From: Carya illinoinensis
Lineage: Eukaryota > Streptophyta > Magnoliopsida > Fagales > Juglandaceae
Assembly: GCF_018687715.1 (NCBI RefSeq)
Contig: NC_056755.1
Span: forward strand, 30,716,501 to 30,780,500
DNA length: 64,000 nt
Direction of reading: 5' to 3'
The notes beneath the pieces were generated by a model, which saw only the letters and a program-made list of their open reading frames with translations, ran no database searches and was not told the DNA's origin. Both the position numbers and the translations under genes were made by a program. Positions 21,880 through 31,918 of this stretch are shown here, in pieces. The first letter of the stretch is position 1. Each line of letters begins with the position of its first letter.

Positions 21880-23510
21880 TGGATTCTATGATGATATCCT
21901 TGAATCGGTAAGATTTGACTCTTCCCAACTCTCGTAGTGGCATAGTCAATGCAAAGGGGGTCACCAAATATGCTGGACTTTGTATTGGCATGTTCTTGAT
22001 GGGAGTGAGGCTTCCTTTTTCTAGCTTGATTCATGACATTTTTGACTACTTGGGAATGGCTTCGGCTCAACTCTTACCTAATGTTTGGAGGATCCTACTA
22101 TCTTGCTATATTGTTTGTAGGCAATCCTTGGAGGTGGTGGGAGAAGAGAACCCTGAACTCACTGCTCATAAATTCTTCCATGTCCATGGCATAAGAAGGC
22201 ATGACAGGAACCAGTGTAGTTAGTTTCTATTCACAAATAGGCTATCGGTTCATACACTAGAATCCAGCTATTCTCACATCAAGAAAACTGTTGTGAGTTT
22301 CATTTGAGGGCCTCTTGGCTTTTGTGCTTGACGGCCATAACTTCGAAGTTGCTCCCACTAGGGAGAGATGGAGCACCTGGACCTTATCTATGCATGGGTT
22401 AGGAAAAGCCCAAACTCTATTGGTTGAGCCAGAACTTTAAAGTTGCTCCCACTAGGGGGGAGATGGAGAACCTGGACCTTGTCTACAGATGGGTTAGGAA
22501 AAACCCAACCTCTATTGGTTTGAAGGTTCACTCAAGAGAGTATTGACCCTTTCTTGGTTATAGTAGACTGATCACATCTTATAAGTCATCAGACTCCTAA
22601 TTCCGTGAGTTTGCAACACATTCAAGTGTGCAAGGTGTATGCCTCTACTTCATCGTACATGAAAAGAAAGAGACCCTATAATGATGGTGATGAAGTCCAT
22701 GGTGTGTCACATGCCCGTTACAACCCTGCTTGTCAAGAGAAGAGGCTACAAAGCATCCTTGGCCTCTTACTATCCCTTTTTCTTGGAATTGTCAGGAGAC
22801 TTAGCGCTCATCTTGCCATTACACCCTGATCACTTAGCCGATGTTATTTTTAGATATGATTTCTAATGTCTTCTAGGGTTCTTTTCTTGATGCATTATAT
22901 GAAAAGTTTAAATCTTCAACATCTTCTTTGTCGTCAGTGGTCCATCAAAGTGTTGGAAGTTGGTAGTGGAAAGTTAACCTAAGTGTTCCGAATAATCTAG
23001 TGGGGAATGAGGAAATCGCTGCTGATCCATTTGCATCCGTGAGACAAGTTGCAGCGTCGGGTGAGTAAATCCTACCTACCAATGTTGAGATTGTTGAGGT
23101 GGCGATAATCTCCCTAAAAGGATGCGCCCTTACTCATCATTTTTTGTTGTGAGGAAGTTTCAGTATTTGTTGTTTTCACTAGTTCAAACAATGCTCCAAG
23201 GGTTGGCGAGGATGATGGTTCCTCCATTGACCTCTTGAGGAATCAACATGTGGTCCTCTCGCTGAGTATGGGAACACCTTCCCCTATGATGCATCCTTCG
23301 ATGGCTTCTACTGCGTAGGTGGACATCCCTTCAGTTGAGGCATCTCCTTAGTAGGCTGGTGCTTGTTTAGAGGATTTCGATTCCTCCCAGGTTCCACCTA
23401 CTTTGTCTATGCCACTGGCAGGTATATCTTTTGATCATTTGGTCACTCGAATTGCTCGGGAACTTGACCAATTCCTCTCTTCGGTGTGTAACCCTACTAC
23501 TAAATTATGT
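21880..23510 (+). pseudogene. Putative gypsy-type transposon domain (Transposase_28-like)
   Basis: Plus-strand remnant. The open frame 21,915-22,223 contains MGVRLPFSSLIHDIFDYLGM and SAQLLPNVWRILLSCYI, which fits the plant 'putative gypsy type transposon' domain (PF04195 style: RFPLHPF...FG.AP.QL.PN.WR). Downstream HKFFHVHGIRRH continues it. Later pieces (about 23,200-23,500) have Ser/Pro-rich and DFDSSQVP-like frames that may be its C-terminal part. No RT follows, so this is an isolated relic with many stops. The family assignment comes from motif memory only. Confidence 0.5.
22339..22526 (+). repeat. 94-bp tandem duplication
   Basis: Two direct units starting 22339 and 22433 share GAAGTTGCTCCCACTAGGG-type cores, GACCTTRTCTA and GGTTAGGAAAA. 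They are about 90% alike by eye and lie inside the Transposase_28-like remnant. Confidence 0.75.
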
Positions 23511-23548
23511 TAAAAGTCATGATTGACAATAAGTATGAATGACAATAT

Positions 23549-23978
23549 ATGACACAACCCATAAACCTAACATAAACATGATACGAAATTAGTATGTTTG
23601 GGTTTGAAATAAATGGGTTCGGATCAAAATGGGTTGACCTGTTATGACACTATCAATAAATGGGTCAACCTGCTTAACTTGAAATCAACTTGCTTAAATT
23701 TCATTTCAAAATTAAAATTTTATTATTTTTAAGTTGTATTAGTATTTCTCAATATGCATATGTTTTTATTGTTATAATTGTAATTTTGGACCTATGTTCA
23801 TATTCATTACTGTCCAGTTTTAAATATTGGTTTAATTATAGGTTAAACATGAAAAGTATAGATACTTTTTGTTAGTAGATAGTCTTTTTTTTTTTTGGAG
23901 ATATTATGGTTATTAATAGATATAGATTTTAAGTTTTATTTGAGATTATGTTAATTAGGTTAAATAGGTTATGTGACA
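23549..23978. other. Possible small non-autonomous element
   Basis: AT-rich block in which the left edge (GACACAACCCATAAACCTAA, 23551) is loosely the inverse of the right edge (ATAGGTTATGTGACAC). Internal GGGTTGACCTG and GGGTCAACCTG repeats are present. No target duplication was found. Confidence 0.25.
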
Positions 23979-25680
23979 CCCCCAACCTTCACATGGGATG
24001 TAATGGAGATTTGAAGTGTTGAGACATGCAACACATGGTTACATACCCCCGTTTATGACAGTTAATATGTAATGCGTACTAGTATGCAACTAGTAGTATG
24101 CAATAATTGCATAGAAAAAAAGGTGACTTCTAAAATTTTTGTGCCAGAACAAACTAAACATCCAAATATTCAAATTAAATAAAGTAGTGTCTTACTTAAA
24201 GAGGTCCACTTCATAAGGCATAAGTTCAAACACAACTAAGAGATACAATCTCCTTATTACAAACAACTTAAAGATAGCTTAAATCATTTCTCTAAGGCGT
24301 TGAATAGCAATCAAGAAAATCTTTAAAAACATCATAATCAATTCCAAATTACGGTAAGGGTCAGGCTCATCGTCAATCATATGTATCCAAGGGTTGGAGT
24401 TCATCTCCATCTTGATCATCGAAGTTTAGTCCTATTACAACTTCTTCCTGGAGAATAGTAGTAAAGACTACCACAGTGAGATTTCTTGAAATGTTAGTAA
24501 GTTAAACAATCAACTTGCACAAAGATATCTTGCATGATAGATGATAAAATGAGATGTATGAATGAAATGTAGAAAATTGTATTTTTGCATTTCATCCAAA
24601 TTCCTCAACGTCTTTTAAAAAACTTTGATAAACATTTTCTTACAGAGAACATCTTTTTAAAACATACTTCTTGTTATTAGAGCCATTATCGCATAACAAA
24701 CATAAGGTATCATCACAATTCCCATTTGCATTGTGAGTACCCATTGGTGATTATTGTACAACTCAAGTTGAGACTACGTTTTCAAAGTTGCTTAGATATA
24801 ACTTTCAATGCGTTAATATTAAACATTTCATCATCATCATCATCAAAATATATGCACCCACCAGTATTAAATGCCATATACAACTGCACTTCAGAATTCT
24901 TTACAAAGAATCTTTCCGAAGCTCATTGACGGCTTGTTGTCAACTCAGGGGTTACCACTCTATTTTTATTCACTTCAGAGTAGACATATGAGTTCTACTA
25001 AAATATTCTCCCATCCTAGCATTGGGTCATGATAAAACATTTTCATGCTATGTTTTATGACAAGATATTTAATGGCATGCTTAAAAAGACATTCTTATAT
25101 ACCATGCTAAAATAGTGTTTCATTCGTGCTTTGTGCAAAAGTAACATAACACATGTAATGTATGCAAGTAGCCAAATGCTCAATGATGTATCATATGACA
25201 ATTCATGATCAAAATGATATTTATAATATGAAGGTGGCGTTTGTACAAGAATCATAGATAAATTATTGAGAGTAAGTTATAAACTAACTTACAAATTTCT
25301 TGAGTTATAAAAAAAAATCGTCACAGCTGAAATAAAAATACATCTAGAGTTAGGAATTATGAAATTTTCAGAATTTAATAAATTAAATTAATTTTTTACA
25401 AAGTTGCTGCTATCTCAAAATTGCTATTTGGACCCTAAACTTTTACTATTTGTATTGTGGCTCTAGATTCTACCAAATTCTACAAACTTCATATAATCCA
25501 TATTCTTATTCCATATATGACCTTAGACTTTCATGAATCAAATATCCACTATGAGAAAATCATCTAACCTATGGCATGCATATGACTTAGTTTACACAAT
25601 ATGTAATTTTAAGCCTATAATCTCTATGAACTCTTTATAACCAAATATTAGATATGAAATTATTAAGATGCTAATAACTT
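23972..25680 (-). other. Possible diverged LTR; otherwise no gene
   Basis: Begins TGTGACACCCCCAACC, which looks like the reversed end of a gypsy LTR (compare 41310 and 52276). A minus-strand acidic frame FDDQDGDE near 24,430-24,400 recalls the acidic ORF in the other LTRs. No second boundary or target duplication was found. The rest to 25,680 is AT-rich without a domain. Confidence 0.3.
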
Positions 25681-25954
25681 AGATTTAGTGCATGTTTAGA
25701 GTTGTGGTGGAAAACATTGCTTTTAGCTTAAGGCTTATAGCTTAGAGCTTAACGTAATAAGTTCTACTATTAAAAAGTTATCTACTATTTGGGATTCGTA
25801 TATTTAAAGTAATTTCAAACATATTAAATTTATTTGGAAACGAATTAAAGAATCACTTTTTAAGGTAGGAATAACACAAAAGGGCATATCCTTGATAGAA
25901 ATAAAATATTATGATAAAATAATAGAGAAAATAGTTTAATAGGTTTTCCAATAA

Positions 25955-27274
25955 TTATAATGAAAAAAAAATCTCTTTATAATCATGCTCAATATTCATA
26001 ACATTTTCACTGGATATCTCTGATTGTTGCATGCTTGAGTAATCTTTTGCTTCTTCATCCTCCATGCTTCTAGGAGGTAGATAATCCTCATCGTCATCGT
26101 ATGGCTTGAACTCAATGTCCTTTAATTTGTGAGTTCTAATAAAATTATGAATAGCCATAGACGCCACGAAAATTTTAACTTGCTTATTATAAAGAAAATT
26201 TGGCATATGGTCTAATATCTTCCATCTATTCTTCCAAACTCTAAATGTTCTCTCAATAGTGCATCCGAGCAATGAATGTGCATGATTAAATATTTATACC
26301 CATTAGTCGAGGACCATGATGAAATTTTGGTAGATGAAATCATTCCCTTCTGTATGACCCCATGTATCCATTCATATGAGGATATCCAGCATCTACCAAG
26401 TAATATTTACCTATATATACTTTAGGATAATAAATCAAAAGTAATGCAAAAATAATTTATTATCTTATTAAAGTTCATTAATGTCATTCTTATTAAATTT
26501 AAACCTCTAGGTGGATGTGGAAAGCGCAATACCTCCTTCCGAATAGCTTCCATAAAAATATGTGTATCATGTGTTGTACCTTCCTATCCAGCTCAACCAA
26601 AAGTGAAACGTATATAAAAATCACAAACTACCATTATATTCTGAGTAGGTATGCATTTTCTACCAATTAATAGAATATGATTTGTTAGAGAAATAGTAAC
26701 TGGCACATGGGTTCTATCAATAACTCCAATACAATCTTTAAAGTATGGCCAATATCGCTCATCTTCACTGAATTTTTTTTAACATCCTTAAATTCCCTAT
26801 TAATGGGGCTAATAATGTCGACCACCATTTGTGAAACATCCATTAATACACTATTAAAATGCCTACTAATAGTCTCTCCCGAATGTTGAAATCTTTCTTG
26901 CACCATTCTATTCCTTAACCCATGGCCTAATGTGATCAAGAAAATTCCTACCATTTCTTCAATAATATGTTTCGAGTACCAGTTAAGTTATATATTCCAT
27001 TCAATTCTTTGCATGAAGTATGATATAAATATTTTTCCAACCTAAATTGTTGATAACATCTATCATGATGACCATTTAGAATCTCCATAACAAACTTATG
27101 ACCTATATGTGGAGAGGTCCTACAAGGTTCCTTTACAATATATGTTGTGTAATATTTAGAAACCACCATTAATTGTAATGTTATCACAAAGTCAATATCA
27201 TTCTCTTTCTCTTCTTTTTTGCAACTATCAACATCACTTGTGTAATCTTTAGTGTCGCGACCATTATTCGCCAT
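25955..27274 (-). pseudogene. PIF/Harbinger DDE transposase
   Basis: Starts at ATG 27274 (MANNGRDTKD). The N-terminal part has RTSPHIGHKFVMEILNGHHDRC, then GETISRHFNSVL and YWPYFKDC. Catalytic residues are visible: D in GVIDRTHV (about 26,715), D in VVCDFYIRFTF (about 26,630) and D in YLVDAGYP (about 26,400). The C-terminal signature IERTFRVWKNRWKIL and MAIHNFIR follows at 26,260-26,140. One intron (26411-26504) interrupts it. Frame slips near 26,955 and 26,745 and stops after FTFG and WAG inactivate it. Confidence 0.85.
26411..26504 (-). other. Transposase intron
   Basis: A 94-bp minus-strand intron, donor AG/GTTTAAAT and acceptor TATATAG/GT. Removing it joins PPR to G-KYYLVDAGYP in frame, as expected for the DDE domain. 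Confidence 0.75.
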
Positions 27275-27293
27275 GTCTATAAAAAGATAAAAA

Positions 27294-28215
27294 TTTGACG
27301 CCACCAACTCCTACGTACGGACACGTGAAAATTGAAGCATCGGGATGATGACAACACGGGTTACACATCTCATCGCCAAGTGCCAAGTGCGTATACATGC
27401 AACAAGTGTACAATAAAATCACACAGCGGATAAGAAAAGTCTTATAACTAAGTACCAATTTTTTTTTAATACAAACCCGCTTAAACCACACATAATAAAA
27501 TACTACAAGTTTCAAATATTGTTTCAAAACCAAAATACAAGACATAAAAATCAATAGAGATATTTTTTGACATAAACAACTCCAAATCAAAACTCTGGCC
27601 GCCTCCTCGGGCTCAGCCTCCTCCTCCTCCTCGACATCTGCATCAAAATCTGACCCCTGACTCCTCGGACATCTTCCGGAATAACCAACTAGTCACAATT
27701 TATCGTTAAAGCAAAGATATATTTTAATCTAAAAAAAGTTTGGAAAACACTTACAGTGCTATATAATAATTTTTGAAGGATCAAGGAACTGCAAATGGTG
27801 GATAAAAAGCAACGTAACAGTGTAAAATACACTGTGGCCGTGGGTTGTAAAATACCCACTTTCGAACGGGGACAAACCAAGACTTGAGATTGATAGAGAA
27901 TGGCTTATAGGTGTTTATGAAGCTAATGGAAGTGAGAGTTAGTCATGGGTGGCGGTGGAAATGGCAGTGGAAGCGAAAATATGGCAAAATGGAGATGAGC
28001 TAGTAGGAGCTGCTCCGGCAACGGATCGGGGCTGGAAATGGGTGGTTTAGGACAGCAAGACGTAGGTGATGAAGTGGTGAAGAGATGGTGGCCGGATGTG
28101 GAATGACGGCGGCGAAAAGGGGGAAAAACAGTGCAGAATGGTGGGACTCTCAGTGGCTAACGGTGGCACGGGAGGGGCTGATATTTGGTGGGAAGGTGCA
28201 TAGCCGGAGGGGAGT
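27294..28215 (-). repeat. Element D 3' LTR, outer piece
   Basis: Begins TTTGACGCC (the expected TGTGACGCC mutated) and aligns with 41310 onward until GCATCAAAATCTG at about 27,656. There about 650 bp present in the 5' LTR are missing, and alignment resumes and continues to the GGAGT target site at 28211-28215. Confidence 0.8.
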
Positions 28216-30341
28216 TGTGATGACCCGCTTTCGCTTGTATTTTCGCTGAAATGGTTGTTTTTATTTTAATTAATATATTGGTTTATTTATTTTAATTTAT
28301 TGCGCTTTAAAATTGGTTTTTTCTATTTAATTGATGTTGTGTTTTATTTCTTTTAGTCTGTTTCCTTTTTACGGATTTTAAATCTCGTTGCGGCGGTCTA
28401 GTTTTGTTTTCCCGGACTGAGGATTAGACCTCATCTTCCTTCCCTACACCTCTTTTCTTTTTTTTCCTTTTTCTTTTTCTTTTTTCTCTTTTTTCTTCTT
28501 TCTTTTTCCCTTTCTTTTTCTCTTTTTTTTTTCTTTTTCTTTTTTTTCTTTTTTTTTCTTCCTTCCCCTTCCCGCGTCGACCCCCCCGGTCTCTCTCTCT
28601 CTCATGCCGGAGCCCTTTCAGCCTCGACCCGCCGCCGTCCGGCCACCGTGCGGCTCACCGCCGTCACCGTTCGACTCCCCTCCCTCCGACGCACCTCTCC
28701 ACCAAAACCCACCCCCATCCGGCCAGCCGTTTGGCCGGAAAAGCCCTTCAAAGCCTGCACGGTTTTTGCTCCGTTCCGCCGCCGTCGCTCCACCTCCGGC
28801 CACCATTTCTTCACCACTTCATCACCGGTCCCTTGCCGTCCTAACCCACCTATTTTCGGCCTCCAACGACCACTGGAACAGCTCCCACGAGCTAGCTTTC
28901 CTTTTTAGGAAATCCGGTCTCCCACCGCCGTTTCTGCCGCCACCCACGGCCAACCACCACTTCCAATAGCTTCACAATCATCCCTAGACCATTCCCTATC
29001 AATCCCAAGCCCTGGTTTGTCCCCGTTCAAAAGTGGGTATTTCACAACCCACGGCCACATCACTGTAACGTTGCTTTTTCTCCGCCGTTTGCGACGCCGG
29101 GTGTTTTCTAAAATTGCCATATAGCGCTGTAAGTATTTTCCAAACCCTATTTTCAGATTTAAATATATATCGCTCATTCAATTTATTTATTGCTGCTAGT
29201 TGGTTGATTCCGGACTGAGTCTGAGGAGTTCGAGGGTCGGATGGATGGAGGACGGAGTTGCTTGATTTATTGTGTTATGGTTGGTTGTTTGTTTTGTGCA
29301 TTGATAATTGCATTTGCATGGTGCATGCATGTGTATTTTATTTTATCTGAGAAATCCTGTTTTGTTGGCGTGAATGGTTTTGGGTGCGTGTGTCTCACGA
29401 GCCCAAGCCGGGATGGGTTATTATCTCGGTGGAGCTCCTCTGGTCACTCGGCAGTGGATAAAATTGAGTGACATCCCCTGGGTTGTCGCAGGGCGACGAC
29501 CGGATCGCACGATACGGTAACGCTGTCGTGTCGACTCCGTGGTCCTTAGAGTGGCGGGGACTAGAGGATGGCCTGGTCAGGTACGCGCTGGGCGCGAGTC
29601 TGGGCATCACTCGTGTAGGTGTCACATGCGTGGTCGTTACCTGCGGTGTGGCACAGAGCCAGGGTGTGCGGATGATCCCTAGGGGAGATCATGGTGCATG
29701 CATAATTGGATCGTTTTTATGGTTTTCGGATGTGGGCCATTTTCTGAGGAAATGACGAGGTTGGTTTCGAGGCTTTTGATCCATTTTCTGGGAAAATGGT
29801 GGTTTGGGCCATTATCTGGGATAATGGCGAGGCTTGGTTTTGAGGATATGTTTTTATGGACCAAATGGGTTTTTTGGCGTGCGTGATAAAAATGTGGTTT
29901 TGCAGGACTTGTGCATTGGCTTTTCTTGCATCCATGTTGCTTGAGTTCTATGTGTTTTTATCTGGTGGTGTTTGGGTTTTACTTACTCGCGGTACCATTT
30001 TTGGTTCCGTAGCTTTTGGTGCAGAGTTCGAGGATGAGGAGGAGGAGGCTGAGCTCGAGGATGCGGCTCCGCCGGGTTGCTGATGTTATGCTTTGTATTT
30101 GATATTATATTATATGCGTGTTTTGTAATATTTTATTTATGTACGTTTTGGAATAGCTTTGTATTAAACAAGAAAAATTCTGGTACTTAGTTATTGACTT
30201 GCTTTTCGCTGCATATTTCTCGTGCACATTCTTCGTTTATACACACACTTGGCACACGTCGATAGGGTGATGACCCGTGAGGTCATCATCCGGACGTCTC
30301 GATTTTCCCGTGTCCGTGCATGGGGATTTGGGGGCGTCACA
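28216..30341 (+). repeat. gypsy B 5' LTR
   Basis: A 2,126-bp LTR from TGTGATGACCCG to GGGGGCGTCACA. Contains a pyrimidine-only tract (about 28,437-28,565), a short (CT)n run (28,590-28,603), three hairpins (29737-29827) and the acidic ORF at 29,856-30,083. Confidence 0.95.
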
Positions 30342-30343
30342 GG

Positions 30344-30355
30344 TGGTATCAGAGC
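30344..30355 (+). other. gypsy B primer-binding site
   Basis: TGGTATCAGAGC, complementary to the initiator tRNA-Met 3' end, 2 bp after the LTR. Confidence 0.92.
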
Positions 30356-30625
30356 GTTTGGCTCTGGGTAAAACCACATGTCCCGTAGGTAGTACCAGAA
30401 TGCTTTTTAAAGTTGTGTTTTGAAAATTATGTTAAGTACAGCTATTTGATTTGTTTTATTTGTTTGATCTTGTTTGTTCGTTTTTATTTATTTGGTTATG
30501 TTTTTGCAAGTTGGTTTCTTTTGTTTTCTGTGATGTGGTGTTGGTCTTTGGTTCTGTTTTTGTTGGTTGTTGGTTTTATTTGTTTTTGATTTCTGAAGGG
30601 GGTCAAAGGTTGTGGTGGCAGGAAA

Positions 30626-31834
30626 ATGGGAAGGCCAAAGAAATCTACTCAGGAGCCATGGGACAATACATCAAGAGATGACTCCATAGCTCAGGCCATA
30701 CGGCAGATGACGGAGTTTATGCAGCAAAATTATAGGCCACAACAGACAGGGCCTTGGCCACAACCAGGGGGACCTTGGCCACAACAAGGGGGTCCCTGGC
30801 CGCCACAAGGAGGGCCTTGTCCGCAACAAGAAGGATTTTGGCCGCAACCAGGAGGTCCTTGGCCGTATCAGGGAGGGCCTTGGCCTTACCCGGGAGGGTC
30901 TAGCAGCATGGTGCAAGCCGGGTGCACCTATGAGCGCTTCCTGGTGCATAGGACTCCACACTTCACTGGAGAAGAGGATCCGCTTCGAGCTGGAAAGTGG
31001 ATCAAGGACCTGGAGAGAACATTTGAGGTGTGTGGATGCACCGAGGCGCAACAGGTACTCTTGCAAGGCACTGCTTTGGATTGGTGGGATACCAAGAGAG
31101 TGATGCTGGAATCGGAATTGGGGTCTTTTGCTGCGGTGACTTGGCAGCGCTTCAAGAAGGAGTTTAATGACCGCTTCTTTCCCGCATCGGTAAGGAAGCA
31201 AAAGGCGAGAGAGTTCTCAGATTTGGTCCAAGGGGGCGCGATAGTGGAACAGTACGCCCGGAGATTCATAGAACTTGAGCGATTTGCTCCTCACCTTATC
31301 GCCACAAAGGAGATGCGAGCTGATCGTTTTCAGGAGGGACTACGCCCTGATATATGCCGTATGGTGGTCAGCCATCAGATATCCACTTTTCAGGAACTAG
31401 TGGATGTGGCCACCCTGGTGGAACGAGAAAATAATCTGAGTATGGGCTCCCCTCCAGGGCATAAGAGGTGGAGTTTTTCTGGTGAAGGAAGCAGCTCAGG
31501 TTCGCCTCAGAAATTTGTTCAGCGGACTGGGACTCGACTGCAAGCATCCTCAAGTGTTCGCATGGGAGGACGTGTGCCTGTATGCGGAGTTTGTAATAGA
31601 GCCCATGTGGGTGAGTGCCAACCTAGTAGAACTCGATGTTATAATTGTGGCCAGCAGGGTCACTTTGCCCGAGAATGTCCAAGAATAGTTCAAGGAAGCC
31701 GTGGAGGTAGACGCGGTGGAAGAACAAACCCGAGACAAACAGTGCAAGCCCGGGTTTATGCTGTCACACCTGGAGAGGTGGATGATGAGGCACCAGCGAC
31801 CCATGATGCTGGAGTAATTATAGGTATGGATTAA
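30626..31834 (+). CDS. gypsy B Gag polyprotein (intact ORF)
   Basis: Uninterrupted 402-residue Gag, which would form the capsid and nucleocapsid of virus-like particles. It starts MGRPKKSTQEP, the same start as gypsy A (MVRPRKS). Residues about 35-90 are a Pro/Gln/Gly/Trp repeat (GGPWPQQ-like units). Residues about 95-250 are the retrotransposon gag domain (W..DLERTFEVCGC, WWDTKR, FNDRFFP). Residues about 315-350 hold two zinc-knuckle-like motifs, CGVCNRAHVGEC and CYNCGQQGHFAREC. The stop codon at 31832-31834 lies only 3 codons inside the candidate intron, so this full-length Gag is the product of the unspliced RNA. Confidence 0.93.
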   Translation: MGRPKKSTQEPWDNTSRDDSIAQAIRQMTEFMQQNYRPQQTGPWPQPGGPWPQQGGPWPPQGGPCPQQEGFWPQPGGPWPYQGGPWPYPGGSSSMVQAGCTYERFLVHRTPHFTGEEDPLRAGKWIKDLERTFEVCGCTEAQQVLLQGTALDWWDTKRVMLESELGSFAAVTWQRFKKEFNDRFFPASVRKQKAREFSDLVQGGAIVEQYARRFIELERFAPHLIATKEMRADRFQEGLRPDICRMVVSHQISTFQELVDVATLVERENNLSMGSPPGHKRWSFSGEGSSSGSPQKFVQRTGTRLQASSSVRMGGRVPVCGVCNRAHVGECQPSRTRCYNCGQQGHFARECPRIVQGSRGGRRGGRTNPRQTVQARVYAVTPGEVDDEAPATHDAGVIIGMD

Positions 31835-31918
31835 TTTAATTTTAAGTTGGATTTAATTTTGGTGTATTTGATTTATTCTTTGCTTTTTGGATTTCATGGG
31901 TTGATGTGTTTGGTTCAG
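31824..31918 (+). other. Candidate intron between gag and protease (gypsy B)
   Basis: A T-rich 95-bp segment with donor AG/GTATGG and acceptor TTCAG/GA. The exon 5' side ends on the first base of a Gly codon and the 3' side supplies the last two bases of Gly, placing gag in frame with protease. The length is not a multiple of three, and the gag and pol frames differ without splicing. Confidence 0.65.

Noticed and set aside
27289..27293. AAAAA as an independent proof of element D insertion
   Set aside because: As a low-complexity 5-mer it is weak on its own; the D boundaries rest mainly on LTR alignment and the split Harbinger ORFs.
28604..28969. Pro/Ser/Arg-rich ORFs in the GC-rich U3 (also near 36.0-36.4 kb, 53.6-54.2 kb and 60.0-60.6 kb)
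   Set aside because: They lie wholly inside LTRs, appear on both strands, and change length between the two LTRs of the same element.
30344..30355. tRNA-Met-like sequence repeated at 10095, 30344, 41296 and 58690
   Set aside because: Only 12 bases match tRNA and each lies beside an LTR; these are primer-binding sites, not tRNA genes.
30626..31834. A 402-residue CCHC zinc-knuckle protein that might be taken for a host gene
   Set aside because: It sits between LTR/PBS and pol of gypsy B and matches the gag layout of A and C.
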